From Cristatella mucedo (lineage: Eukaryota; Bryozoa; Phylactolaemata; Cristatellidae): a stretch of DNA of 64,000 nucleotides. Positions 33,712 through 45,459 of this stretch are shown in pieces. Each line of letters begins with the position of its first letter. Position 1 is the stretch's first letter. Below the pieces are notes generated by a model. That model searched no databases, was not told where the DNA came from, and saw only the letters and a program-made list of their open reading frames with translations. A program made the translations under genes and the position numbers. Where the stretch lies: the NCBI GenBank assembly GCA_009760855.2, contig WPIO01000014.1:6305001-6369000 (forward strand), given 5' to 3'.

Positions 33712-33960
33712 TGCTGCCGACTATGGCTCATCCTTTCAGGGTCCTGAGCTGCTACTTCCATGCTACTCACTACCTCAACGGCTCTCCTGACTCTGCTATA
33801 CTTCCCACTTTCATTGTTTCGCGAGATGAAGTCTGTCGGCTACCGAATGCGTACTGAAAGCCACTTAGGCTGTGAGTGCGCTATAAAAAACTATCCTGCG
33901 TAACACCCACATAGTCTTTGTGGTTTTGTGGAGTTACAGACGGAGATACATTACATTAAA
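33712..33960 (+). mobile_element. LINE-B 3' end inside a hAT-like element
   Basis: GCCGACTATGGCTCATCCTT ... GTCTTTGTGGTTTTGTGGAG, matching the LINE-B copy at 38.8-39.06 kb. Confidence 0.85.
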
Positions 33961-34419
33961 TTACACTAGGACAGAGGAAACCGCGCCCACTCTACCGGCC
34001 GGCCAGAGTGGGCGTGGCCAGACGAACGCATAAACAAAAAGCCACAACTGACGCACAGACACGCACGGCAATTATAGGGGTAGAAATTTATCTTCCCAAC
34101 CCGCTTCTGTTCATACAAACACCTGACATCAGTTCTAAAAATAAACATGGCCAACAGTTTGAACTGCAACCGGCAGTAATGACGGGAACAAATCCGTGAC
34201 AACTCAATTACTAACCATTCGATCGGGCTTCTTTTGCAGCAAATGTAAAGTGCCTAGAAAGATATTGAGTTCTCTCCAGAGTGCTATATAAAAGGTATTA
34301 TTATTATTATTAATTAGGCCGGATCCAACTATAAATAACTAGGGTGGCTTTAGGCCGGACTGGAGTGCTAGCTAGAGCCTAGCTGGCACAAAGGCCAGAT
34401 TTTGCCGACCTCTGCGTTA

Positions 34420-34640
34420 ACACTTTCTGGCGCAAATCCGTCACGGCTAAGGGCTTCCGCCCATAGCCATGAGCAAAGCAAAGTCGCAGTTTTAAAATCA
34501 TATTGCAAAACGCGCGAAGCAAAATCAAGCACAATAACAGTTAGCTCTCAATTCAAAGCAAAAAGCGGCCGAGAGACGGCTCGTGCATCGAAAACTCGTT
34601 AGTTAGGATACTCGTAAGTCAAAGTACTTCTATTGTGAAG
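34420..34640 (-). mobile_element. Fragment of a pogo-like element
   Basis: The minus strand contains TTGACTTACGAGTATCCTAA followed by ACTAACGAGTTTTCGATGCA. This resembles the subterminal region of the MITE at 25056-25338 and Tigger-like ends. It lies within the hAT-like element. Confidence 0.4.
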
Positions 34641-35154
34641 GGGAAGAAAACCTCAACTCAATTAGGCTACGGATCCATCAATAAATAACTAGGGGGCCGC
34701 TAGGCCGGACTGGAGCACTAGCTAAGCCGGATCTGGCCTAAAGGCCGGAGTTTGCCGACCTCTGGTCTAGGCGGTGTTTCCAGATGATCGTGAGTTTGTC
34801 AATACATTATTGCTATCACAGAATGCTAAGATTTAAAATCGGACTTTTTTCATACCCTCAAGGAAAAAAGATCAAAGGTTTTAAGACGCCTGCCGATCGA
34901 AAGGCCCTACTAACAGCACGTGTAAGATTGATTATACATGCGAAGATCTTGGTGTGCCCAACATTCTGTAGGATACTTCCCTAAATACAGGAATAGCAGT
35001 AATAAAAATGCACCAGTGCAGCGGCCTAAGAGAACTAAATCTTTTTGTAGGTATGGGAGCATGTCAATTCGTCAGTCATAAATGCACGATTAGTGACACG
35101 TAATTACATCAAGGACAATTCCTATGAACTAAGCTAGAGCTGCGAGGAGCAGGG

Positions 35155-35205
35155 AGAATTATATAAAAAAGGCTGTTAAATCAGCTAGTATTTATTGATT
35201 TAGAC
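35155..35205 (+). repeat. SINE-A 3' fragment
   Basis: AAAGGCTGTTAAATCAGCTA then GTATTTATTGATTTA only. Confidence 0.7.
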
Positions 35206-35209
35206 TTGC

Positions 35210-37400
35210 AGTTTCTTTTTTTACTGTCAGGTCAGGGGATGTTCTGCTATCTTTCGGTAGTGTGCCCTAGACTTTGAGAGAGCACAGGAACTTACAATGT
35301 GGTCTGTAAAAGATTTCATTTTTTTATTAGTGGAAAGCCAAGCGAATTGAGTCCGAAGAGAGGCTGCTGCTGTGCAAAGCCTGATTAGAAAGTATTTGAG
35401 ATCGGTATACGGTAGCAAGGGAATGAAGGGACATAAAAGTGAGTGACAGAACATTGTAGTCGTTACGCTGCTTTGTGGGGACTAGCGCATGTTGATGAGA
35501 ATGGGTGCAATGTTTTCGTTGCGTCGTTAGCGACCGACATGCATAGCTGAAGAATCGTGCAATAACTGTAGCGTCCTAATGCACAAGCAGCATGGTCTGC
35601 AAGTAGTGAGTTACACAAATCTAGATGGAATGTCACAGAGGAATGGGTAGGAAATCGTATGGTAAATTTTTAATTGCTCTACATTAAACTAGCTCTGGGT
35701 GGACGGAATAGTTGAGCTTGTTGACGGGATATTGTTCATCAGCTGCGTTTTTCTGAGCTACCGGATACCACCGACGTTCACTTCAAGTGTGCGTGTCCGC
35801 TGATGTGATCCAGATCAAACCATGTATCACTAAACCTAAATTTCAGATAACGGTAACGGTGCGTGTCCGCTGATGTGATCCAGATCAAACCATGTATCAC
35901 TAAAAATAAATTTCAGATAACGGTAACGACTAGAAAAATTCAGCTAACGGCTTCAGAACCCTCAATCAGCGGGCCCTGTGAACTGTTACCCTACTCTACA
36001 GCAAGCCGGATCTAGCACGGTATGTCATCACGAAGTAGCACCTTCATAACAGTGCCACTCTCCCTTCGTAAACCCGTTGAAAATCCTTGAGGTTTCTGGA
36101 AAAAGTAACAATCAACCAAAATATTAGTGTGCAAGACTGACATCAACAATTACATTTCCTTTACCAGTATCACAACCTACCTTAATCGAAGACTGACCAG
36201 ACGTACATTTGGACAGTCACGCCTTCCCGCGTCATCCAAGACGGACAAGTGTTTTTCCTCAGCTTTATAAGTAACACAGTAATATAACGGTGCAAATTAA
36301 AATATTTTCTATAAATCTAGACATAATCTCTCTTAATCTCCGGCTCCGCAGCAGCTCGAAAGCGTGGAAATAGCTAGCAACCGCTCGTCGGAGGACGTTG
36401 CCAGGGGCGCCAGGTTCGCTGTGCAGAGGTAGTAGATATTCTAAGCAGAAGTCGTGTCGCCCGGGAACTTACAATTAGGAATCGTAGGACGGTACCTGCG
36501 ACTTACTCCATCTTGGAATAGTGGTTGTAACTTACCTAAAAACTGGAAGCGCAGTTTGAAACAGAAAATTTACAATGTCTTCTCAATATTGATCCGCGTA
36601 TACGGAAGTTTCTGGTTTCGGCGCCCACGGTGCTTTTGTCCGGTTGGGGCCTGGGCCAAGGCAGGAACGTTTAAATTAGCACAGCTTCAAAAACATTTCA
36701 TCTTTTTGGATTTTAATATAAATCAACGGACTTAAACGAGCGAAAAAGCACAGAGGGTTATTACCAGCCCTGAACAGTACGAGCGAAACCACACGCTGGA
36801 AAGAGTGGCGCCTAAGCGGTGTGCCCCGCCAGCGACTGGATAGCCGGAGCTCTTCAAACTCGGCAGCTGCCAGTCACCGACATAGGTGCATTAAAAACGC
36901 CACAGTTGAAATAATGCACGCTTTTAATCAGTGCAACGGACAGCAAGCATCAACGGCTACACGAGCCCGCATTCTAGCTGGGTTCCCTGACTCCCGGTCG
37001 GTTTTGGTCGCGCTGGAAACAAAGCTACTAATGAGCCAAGAACCCATCGTCGGTCTAATGGGCGGAGGCTTTCAACAGTACCGCAATCGCTCAAACGCAA
37101 TCGGAAGCGTACACGTGCTGAGATCAGTCTCGAGTGTCTTTACCGAGTAGGTGGCACAACCGACATCCGGTGGCCAGGAGCTCCGTCGAGGCTCGAGAGA
37201 CAAAATTTTACGCCACGCTAGGCCACTTGACTCTATGCGGAGTTTAGTCAAAAGATCGTCGCCACAAAGGTCACCGTTCGTGAGCAGCGTGAAAAGCAAG
37301 AGCAATTCCGCTGGGCTACTGGTAAACTCTAGCTTAAGTTACGCAGTTAACATGTAGCCCGGTCAGTCCCGTTGTGTCGGACGATACCTAAGAAGATATA
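35210..37400. other. No confident gene
   Basis: Contains the 70-bp tandem duplication. Open frames at 36454-36735 and 36821-37357 (plus) are not recognised and show no splice signals or repeat-family match. Confidence 0.4.
35789..35928. repeat. 70-bp tandem duplication
   Basis: Two copies beginning GTGCGTGTCCGCTGATGTGA and ending CAGATAACGGTAACG. They differ at only about two positions (CTAAACCTA versus CTAAAAATA). Confidence 0.97.
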
Positions 37401-38589
37401 CTGCATGTCCAATCAGCATCGCACCCAATTAGTTGAACTGCTTGCTCTTAACACTTGCCTGTACTCCGCGATAAACGTAGCAGCCCAGCTCTTGATAAGC
37501 TGAAGACACAAGAGGTCTTTTTTGTGGAGAGCCCATGAAGAAGTTAATTGCGAGCATTCCCGTCAGCAAGCCGACTTTGCAATACACGCTCTTAGGAAAG
37601 CCAGTAGTTTTTTCCGAGAGCTTATTGTGAATGTTAAGCTTTCTATTCTAGCTACTTCTGACTCGACAAGTCAGTGGTGCTATTTCTGAGGATCACGTGG
37701 CGTCCCATACAATCCTGCCGGCGGTCACTATCGGTTCATTAGCCATAACTGCTGACTGAGCTCGGGGTTCTCTTACTGCCCAGAGTAGAGGGATACGCTA
37801 GCTCCAAGGGTGAATCCGTGAGTCTCTGACCTGTGCTTCTGCAGTGAATTGCTCCCCAGACTTTGCTTTGTGTCCGTGCAAAGTCTACATGTCCGACCTA
37901 CATCGGTCGCGCAGGGTGGCTGATTCGACTAGGCTGCTGACTGGGCTAAGGTGAGGTATGCTGCAGTTAATCGGGAGAAAATCTATCTGGAGCCTAAATC
38001 TGCAGCTGATGACAAGACAACCAGCAGCAGCAGCCTTTCGCAGCTAACAAGAGACTTGCTGCATGCCTTTTCTTTCAGGCCTACGTTTGCTTACTTTGGT
38101 GCATGGAATGTTAGCAGCTGAACCTAGTATCCGGTTGTCTGCTCTAAAAGAAGCGTAGAATCAAAAGCGATTGCCGCAAGGTCGACTCCTCTGTCCTTTT
38201 AGGGTGTATCGCAGAAGTCCTTCGTGAGGACGCAGTTGACAGATATGAATCAATTCCTCGATTGTGCGTGCTTCATCCGCCGATCTCACGGACTTGCCAA
38301 AAGCTTTAAGAAAAAGCATTTTACTTTACCGGGATATTGCTGAGTCGTCAGAGTTATTTTCAGTGTACAGCTTGCAAAAGCAATAAATGATTTGCTGCAT
38401 ATTCACAGTAGCCACTGCTGGCCTCCAGCTGCACATGACTCCTCTCGAGAAGGTAACTCTTGGACTGCTAAAATCTCGCGGCTATAAACTGTGTGCCAAA
38501 GACGCTCAGTTATCATTCAAGATCTTAGCACTGCAGCAGATAAGGCCAAGCTGACCTCCTACCGAGCATACATTACGTCCAGGAGTTCT

Positions 38590-39060
38590 CACGCTGATCC
38601 ACAAGGCCCACCGCGGCTTGGCTATCCCATACCTAGCTGAACTGCTGCACCAGTTTCAGCCTCCTCATGCCCTCGGGTCCCATACGGACAATAAATTAGC
38701 TGCTCCATTCCTCCGCTTAAAGACCGTTGGCGACAGAAGATTTTGCTCTGCAGGTTCTAGACTGTGGAACTCACTTCCAAAATCAAAATTCTTATGCAAT
38801 GAATACTACTCTCTTGCGGCCGACTATGGTATATCCTTTCTAGTCGTCCTGTGCTGCCACTTCCATATTATTCACTACCTCAGATGCTCTACCGAATCAA
38901 CTATGCTTCTCACTTTCTCTTCGTTGTGTGAGATGCAGTCTTTTGGCAACCGAATGCGTACATAAAGTCGCTTAGGATTTAATTGCGCTATACAAACTCT
39001 CCTGTGTAACATCCACGTAGTCTTTGTGACTTTGTGGAGTTGCAGACGGAGATACATGTC
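38590..39060 (+). mobile_element. LINE-B 3' end
   Basis: The frame IPYLAELLHQFQPPHAL, then VGDRRFCSAGSRLWNSLPKS, is a LINE C-terminus. It is followed by a distinctive 3' UTR ending GTAGTCTTTGTGACTTTGTG and GAGTTGCAGACGGAGATACA. This family lacks an ATT tail. The 37.4-38.6 kb stretch upstream probably holds more of the same element in decayed form. Confidence 0.8.
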
Positions 39061-39539
39061 CTCTAACTTATTTTACATAACCACAATATAACCAATTCAT
39101 TACGAGAAAACTTTACTCACATTACTTGGGTGATTGACTTTGCTTTTATCATCGACCTAGAGCTGTTTTAGAGCTACTCGCACTGCAAAACCAGTTCTGG
39201 CGCCAGAGTGCTTTTGATGACCTTCTAAAGAAGGCTTACCTCGTTTGAAAGTGACAATTCACCGAGTGACCTCATTAGCGGCATTAGTGGAGCCAAACTT
39301 ATTTTTAGCTATGTGCCGTCGCAAATGTCGAGCCTGCTTGCAGAGGATTTTCGACATCCTGAGTTGTCTTCTGTAACCCAGTACTGGCAGGTATTCCTGC
39401 CTGCGAAATTAAAAGCTTAAACAGCTGGTGGGTACTGTGATGATGGGTAGGTCTGTCCTGAAAGTCACCACTGCCATAAAACACCGCTTCTGCCCCCCTC
39501 ACAGATCTGCCCTGGCTGGCCATGAAGGAGCTCATCGAT

Positions 39540-39965
39540 TTCAAGGTTCAGTAACTCACTTTTAGGTCCACTCACTCCCTTGCCTCTGCACACCAACCTG
39601 AAATACTTCTTAATGAGGTTTCGCATCGTACCACCGTCTCTTCCCACTCAAGCTGCTTAGCTGCGCGTCTGGCCAGCCTCAAATCCTTTTGTTGCCGTGA
39701 ATTCATTTGTATGCTCCCAAAGCCTGGTGCTTCGGCTGACGGCGGGGCACCCACAGACTCAATGACAAGGAAATTATCCTAAACCCTCATGGTCCTCACA
39801 CAAGTTGCTCAGTCCTCGTGAATTGTCGTTTGTGTGCCTAAGCGTTCTCTAGTTGTGCATATTATTATTAACTCATTTACACGCTTCCTTAGGATATGTA
39901 AAGAGACCAGTAAGAGATTCCTTTTCTTCGGTTGTGATGCAAATATCGTGTAGTGCTATGAACAT
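39540..39965 (+). mobile_element. LINE-A 3' end fragment
   Basis: Post-RT segment with MLPKPGASADGGAP in place of the usual A-P-K-x-W-N, followed by the 3' UTR and a decayed tail near 39892-39950. Confidence 0.55.
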
Positions 39966-39999
39966 CATTGCTTCTTCCCAAACGGAGCACGCACTACGC

Positions 40000-42350
40000 T
40001 TACGCTCAGAGGGTCTTCCCGCGTCTTCCTTAGCCGTACCGCTGTAGTTGCAGGCTACCGAGTCTCTGCGAACGTGCGAAGCCAGCTGACAAAGCCACCT
40101 TCACGTAGAACTTGGAGCGTGCTTTTCCATGCGGAAGCGGTTCGCGAGCAATTTTCCCGCTCGCAGCTTTTCTTCGCATTGATCGAGATCATTTTTGAGT
40201 TTCGTCGCGTCCGGACTGATTCCAGCGAGCAGCGAAGCCAGCGAGCAGATCGCAAGTGAACGACATCGGCCTCAGTGCGCAGAGCCGGCCGCTCCACTCG
40301 CATCACGGTGTCGAGCCGGCGGCGTGCCGAAGCCGGAAGTGTGCATGGAAATGCGGTTACTTGTCCGCGGCGTTTGGTGCCGTGTCAACGCCGTGGAAAA
40401 GCTCCAAGGTTGCCGTGAAATTTTGAATTTTGCTGCGCTACTGCATCGTTCTTACGTCGTCTCAGACATTTCCTTTGAAATTAAGTACACATTGTTTTAA
40501 ATGTAAAAGTCGATCAAGGCTACTTTAGGTTAACGCTATGCCTACCGATGCCCCTGGAATGCTTGTTGCTCAAATAACTATACAGATTCTCTTCATAGTT
40601 AGTTGCAGCGAATCTTGTAGTTTGTTGTTTCCAGTATTCATCTTATGAGTCGTATACTGTAGTGCGAGCGTTTCACTTTAACCGCCGATAATCGCGCTCG
40701 TATTTGAATAAACGCTAGCCGCCGGCTTCAAGCTTCTCTTCATGTAGCGTGAGACCAAGGCAAGGATCTTCTAGCATCTGTTCTGCAGGCATATTTTCGT
40801 ACGATGCTATGTCAATTTTTAATGTTCTAATGAAGACGCTGTCATTTTCAGATTTTGGCAGCAACGACAGATGGTAAGTGCACTGAAGTGCCGCTAGAAT
40901 TAGTTTTGAATCAGAAGAAGAAAATTACTCCTTTTACCGCAGAAGCCGTTCAAAGAACGGGATGGCTCTGCCTCAAGAGCATCGCCATCTGGCTTAGGCA
41001 CTTCCGCCTCATTCGAAGCCCCCGTGGAATGCGAGCGAGCTCAGCACTCGGTTCTACCTGCGCTGCACCCGCTTTCTTCGCAGTTCCTCGGCTCCGGCCG
41101 TCGCCTGCCGCGCACCGCGCCGTCTGCCGCCGCCGCAGCAGCAGCAGCAGCAGCAGCGGCGACGGCGGCGACCAGCGTAACGGCGCCGGCGAAGCGTCTA
41201 CGATGCGAGCGCCTACCAGAGGAAGCGGCGCTTACGGTCGCTTACGGTCGCTTTCGACTGGCGCTCGCGTTTCGCGTCGCATTCAGCGCGGTCAGCAATG
41301 GCGCGGCTGACCAGCAGGACGTGGCTGCGGTTCGCGCGGCCTCGGGCTTTCTAAATACGCAGACGGTCGTCGCCGCAGCGAGCCGTGCCGAGGCGAGCGG
41401 CGCGCGAGAGTCGATCGCCGGCTCGGCCACTTCGGGCTCACCTCGCCGCGCGCGCTCTTCAACCCGCACCGAAGCCGGCGGCCCATGTCGGGCCACGAGT
41501 GCCGCGCCGCCGCCGCTCGTGGCTTCCTCGAAGCCGCGAGCGCCTGCGAAACCGCTCTCGCGAGCGCCAGCGTCAGTGGAAAGAATGCTCGCGCTGCGAC
41601 GGCTGGCGACGGCCGGTCTATCTGCGCGGGAAAATTCCACCGCGTCCGGCGCGCGGCCGCAAATGTTTTCTTCGCGGCCACGCGCGCGCGTCGCATTCCT
41701 CGTACTCGACCGACGGCGATAAAGCGGCGGCGGCGGCGACCGCGGCGGCCTGGCCGCTGCGGGCTGCAGCTGCGCTCCGTGCGGCGGCGGCAGCGGTGGC
41801 GGCGGTGGCGGCGGCGGCGGCGGCGGCGCGCTCCGCCGTGAGATCGCTATCAGTTGAGTCGGCCTTTCAAAAATGAGCAACTCGCCGATGGGCATTTAAC
41901 CTTTGTCGCGGCAGCCGCAGCTGCCTGCAGCTGCGGGCAATGAGCCGTGCGGGCGACGTCTGAAACGCGCGCCCGACCGAGCCGGCGGCGCCACCGCCGC
42001 CGTTCCGCCCACTCCGGTTCGCCGTCGCGGCGCAGTGGCCTCTATTGCCAGAGAGAGCGAGGGCTTGGAACTCGCCGCTGGAACGCTCCCCTCGCCGCCG
42101 AAGAGGCCCGGCGCTAGCGCGCGAGTGGGCTCAGCTGACGCGCAGTGACTTAAGGCGACGGAAGCGCGAGCTGCGGCTCCGCGCGCAGCGTGCGGACCTA
42201 TGGCGAGATCGAGAGATGCATAAAGGAGCGGCCAGCTTGAAGCGGCCGAGCGCACCGGTAGTCTGAACTAAAACAAAAAAAAGTTCCTTCATTATCGTCG
42301 TACGCGGATCGCGACGGAGCTCCTGAGCGCTCGCACTCATGCTTCCTTCC
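40000..42350. other. GC-rich, CpG-rich block
   Basis: Sharp rise in GC and CpG against AT-rich flanks, with GCA and GGC trinucleotide runs near 41135-41165 and 41775-41830. Several long frames are open on both strands, as expected from few stop codons. It could be a CpG island and promoter or first-exon region, but no exon is secure. A 22-base segment at 40854-40875 lies between TTTTCAG and G|GTAAGTG. Confidence 0.6.
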
Positions 42351-42739
42351 GCTGAGAGAATGAACTAACGGCGTCTGCGTTTACTTGCAGCGCCGCCGTG
42401 CAGTCCGTCGACAGTCGTAGCGTGCGGTGGACGTGTTTAGCGACTCCAGCGTGTCACGCGACGCCTTAAGCGCTGCAAGCGGCTCATTTGTGGGATACGC
42501 AAACGCCTCAGCGATGCGACACTGAAGCGTCGGCATGCCTTATCAGCCCGGCTGTGAAAACTACCAAAGATTATTTAACGATACCCGAGTTGTAATAATT
42601 AGGAATCGGATATATCATAACCTGCGGCTTAGATGCTATCAAAAGGTGATTCTTAGCAGTGACTAGCGAGCGTTAAGTCATGCCGCGCATGAGTCAGATG
42701 TGACCCTCGTCGGCTGTGGAATGTAGGGCTGGCCTTCAA

Positions 42740-43760
42740 GAACGCTCACTTCATTATTAGGATTTGGACGCTCTTGATTTCTACGCCGCGCCACACTATT
42801 GTTGTCGACCCAGCCGGGCTCATCGGGCGTGACTTCTGCCACTCGTCGTCGGCCTTACGCACTTGGTTGGCAATAAACGTTCTGAAGTTGAACGACGTCA
42901 AAACCATAATCATGGGTCAGCCTAGTTATTCAGAAAATGGAAAACCTATCCCTTCACATTGGCTGAGCCATTATATCTCCCGTAGCATTTTCACGAAACC
43001 TGGCTGTTCTATTCCAAAGTGATGGTTTACTAGACGATCGCATCAGGTCCACAGTCATAGCTGCCTACTGTCATTTACGTAATATTAAAAGAAAATTGGG
43101 CCTGCTTAGGCAGATACATCGCATCCAATCTGGCTCTCGCGCCTGTCCCGTTTCGATCTTTGTTAGTCAATACTCACAGGGCTTCAGGCCTGTGCAATAA
43201 AGCCCTTAACATTTGGTGAAAAGCTCTGAACCCGGGCTTGTTTGTCGTGAACCTCGAAATTGCCATATTACACCACTTCTCGCCAACCTGCACTGGCTCC
43301 CCATCAAGGAGTGTACGACTTTAACAGGTTTTTTTATTCACTTTTAGGTCCCTTCATTTGCTTGCTCCAGTTACCTACGTGAAATACTTCTCAAACAGGC
43401 TAGGCTTCGTATCCACCGCTTTTCGGACTCATGTAATTTACCTGCTCCTTGAACCAACGCCAAATTCTTCGGAGACCGAGGGTTTAGTTCGTATGCTTCC
43501 ACAGCCTGGAGGTCACTCCGACTGGCGTCATGACATCCCCTGGCTAGACGACATTCAAAGCAAAGGGGAAACTGCCATTGTTCCTTATAGCGTTAGCTAG
43601 ATCCTTGTCATTGTAATTTGTGTGTTTATGCTTGCTGACATGGTGCATTTTGTCAATAATTAGTGGACGTGCTTCCAGTACAGCATATGTAAAGTGCCAA
43701 GCAAAAAATTTAGTTTTCATGGCCTAAACAAACGCATTACTATTACTGTCATAACCCTCA
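42740..43760 (+). mobile_element. LINE-A RT C-terminus and 3' tail
   Basis: The frame includes LAINVLKLNDVKTIIMGQP (the M-x-L-N-x-x-K-T-E-x-M motif after the RT active site). LHWLPIK lies near 43288-43308, and the APVTYVKYFSNRL segment follows. The tail near 43685-43740 ends in short ATT runs. Confidence 0.85.
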
Positions 43761-44713
43761 CTAACTAACGCTTAAGATTCATAGCCAGTGACCACCTTCC
43801 TGAGTTACTGTGCTCGCTCATTCTGAGTGTCATTATCCTGAGTGCAGATTCGCGAAGTTAGCAGCAAACTTCAGCGGCCGTGACATTGGGGCTAAAACAT
43901 CTGCCTTCTAGTGTGATTTATGCAATGTGATGTTATTAAATTACAGCAATATACGTGTGCAATAGCAGCAGTGTTAATAATACTATTACGGTTGACCTAG
44001 GTGATGCTAAGGGCTGCAATGTTACCAAACGGTATATATATCGGCCATGGTTGAAGCTCCGTGAAACCCTAAGAAGGGATTGGGGAGCCAGATACAAACT
44101 ATGGTTTCGCCGCAGAATATAAAAAATGGCTGCATTTAGTGCGCAGGTGTATAGCTCGTACGATTTGCTGAACAGAGAGGCGGTTCATTCTATGCCGGTT
44201 ATTACCATAGTCGTTCGTATAGCTTTGGTTTGGCTCTAAAGATATGGTACTCGCCTTTCACGAGCAAGGCCGCAAGATCGAGCCCTGCGTTAGATATTAA
44301 GCGCCTGGAAAGAATGCGATTGTCAGGATTTACTTCTAGATTGCTATTGTAACATCAGCTGGCAGCTTGTCTAGTTTTTGGCTTGCAAATCTACGATCTC
44401 GCTGTTGATGGTGTGCGCACTATTAAGTCACGTTATTAGTACAAAACAAAACTTCTAAGCGCCCGATTAGAAACCGTGTTTTGGTGATGCGCAAAAGTGA
44501 TATGCCGATGTTACACGATGACGGAGAAATTAGCTTGTTTACCTCTTGGTTATTTTTGCAAAATTTTTTCCGCCTTTTGGTCACTTTGGATTAGGTTACT
44601 GCTTTTAAGATGCCTCCATGGCTTCTTCTGTGGTTATTTCATCAAGATTTGAACGTGGTGAACGAAATGCCACGATCATTGAGACATTTCTTTTCAATCT
44701 TAAAGTTAATAGC

Positions 44714-45315
44714 TGCCTACCATGGTTGTAAGGGGTAACGGGGAATCAGAGCGCGATCCCGGAGAGGGAGCGTGAGAAGCGGCTATCACATCCAAGGAAG
44801 GCAGCAGGCGCGCAAATTACCCACTCCTATCACGGGGAGGTAGTGACGAAAAATAAGAGTACAGAACTCTAATGAGGCCCCGTAATTGGAATGAGCACAC
44901 TTTAAATCCTTTAACGAGGATCCATTGGAGGGCAAGTCTGATGCCAGCAGCCGCGGTAATTCCAGCTCCAATAGCGTATATTAAAGTCATTGCGGTAAAA
45001 AACTCGTAGTTGGATCTCGGCTCTAGGCTGGCGGTCCACCTCGCGGCGGTCACTGCCTGTCCTGGGCTACCTACCGGTTTTCCTCAGACACCACGGTAGT
45101 TCTGACCATAGACGACGCCACCTAGCGATCAGCCGGAGTTGCTTTAATGACTCGGCTGGCAGCTTCCGGGAAACCAAAGTCTTTGGGTTCCGGGGGAAGT
45201 ATGTTTGCAAAGCTGAAACTTAAAAGAATTGACGGAAGGGCACCACCATGAGTGGAGCCTGCTGCTTGATTTGACTCAACAGGCTAAAACTCACCCGGTT
45301 AGGATTCCCTGAAAA
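44714..45315 (+). pseudogene. Nuclear 18S rRNA pseudogene fragment with internal deletion
   Basis: It begins at CTACCATGGTTGTAAGGGGT and runs through the universal block GCCAGCAGCCGCGGTAATTC (44943-44962) and AATAGCGTATATTAAAG. It continues into V4 to CTACCTACCGGTTTTCCT. There it jumps directly to the CAGATACC/GTAGTTCTGACCATA region, then GGAAACCAAAGTCTTTGGGT, AATTGACGGAAGGGCACCAC and TTTGACTCAACA. Several hundred bases between V4 and the 900 region are missing, and scattered changes break conserved positions. It is therefore a decayed insertion, not a working rDNA unit. Flanks are not rDNA spacer as far as I can tell. Confidence 0.93.
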
Positions 45316-45415
45316 TCTTCGAAAAGTGGCGTCACATAGCTATTTCAGCTTTAATTACAAGCTCAAGCCTGTGCTAACCAGTTTTTGATCAGTCAAAAGC
45401 ACTAGTTCGCGTGGA

Positions 45416-45417
<2 letters not shown>

Positions 45418-45457
<40 letters not shown>
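45418..45457. repeat. (TA)n microsatellite
   Basis: About 19 TA units, 100 bases after the 18S fragment. Confidence 0.97.

Positions 45458-45459
<2 letters not shown>

Larger units (their letters stand above)
33625..34764. mobile_element. hAT-like non-autonomous element with perfect 8-bp target duplication
   Basis: The left end TAGAGGTCGGCAAAGG and right end TTTGCCGACCTCTG form imperfect inverted repeats of the hAT type. The flanks are GTCTAGGC at 33617-33624 and at 34765-34772, a perfect 8-bp duplication. The interior holds a LINE-B 3' end (33712-33960), a LINE-A tail (34225-34312), an inner copy of the right end near 34318-34418 and a pogo-like fragment. No transposase frame was seen. Confidence 0.85.

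Noticed and set aside
41024-41895. Long overlapping ORFs on both strands in the CpG block
   Set aside because: GC-rich sequence has few stops. Ala, Pro and Arg runs come from GCC/GCA repeats, and no family motif or splice site supports either strand.
44786-45053. Minus-strand ORFs
   Set aside because: Antisense to the 18S rRNA fragment.
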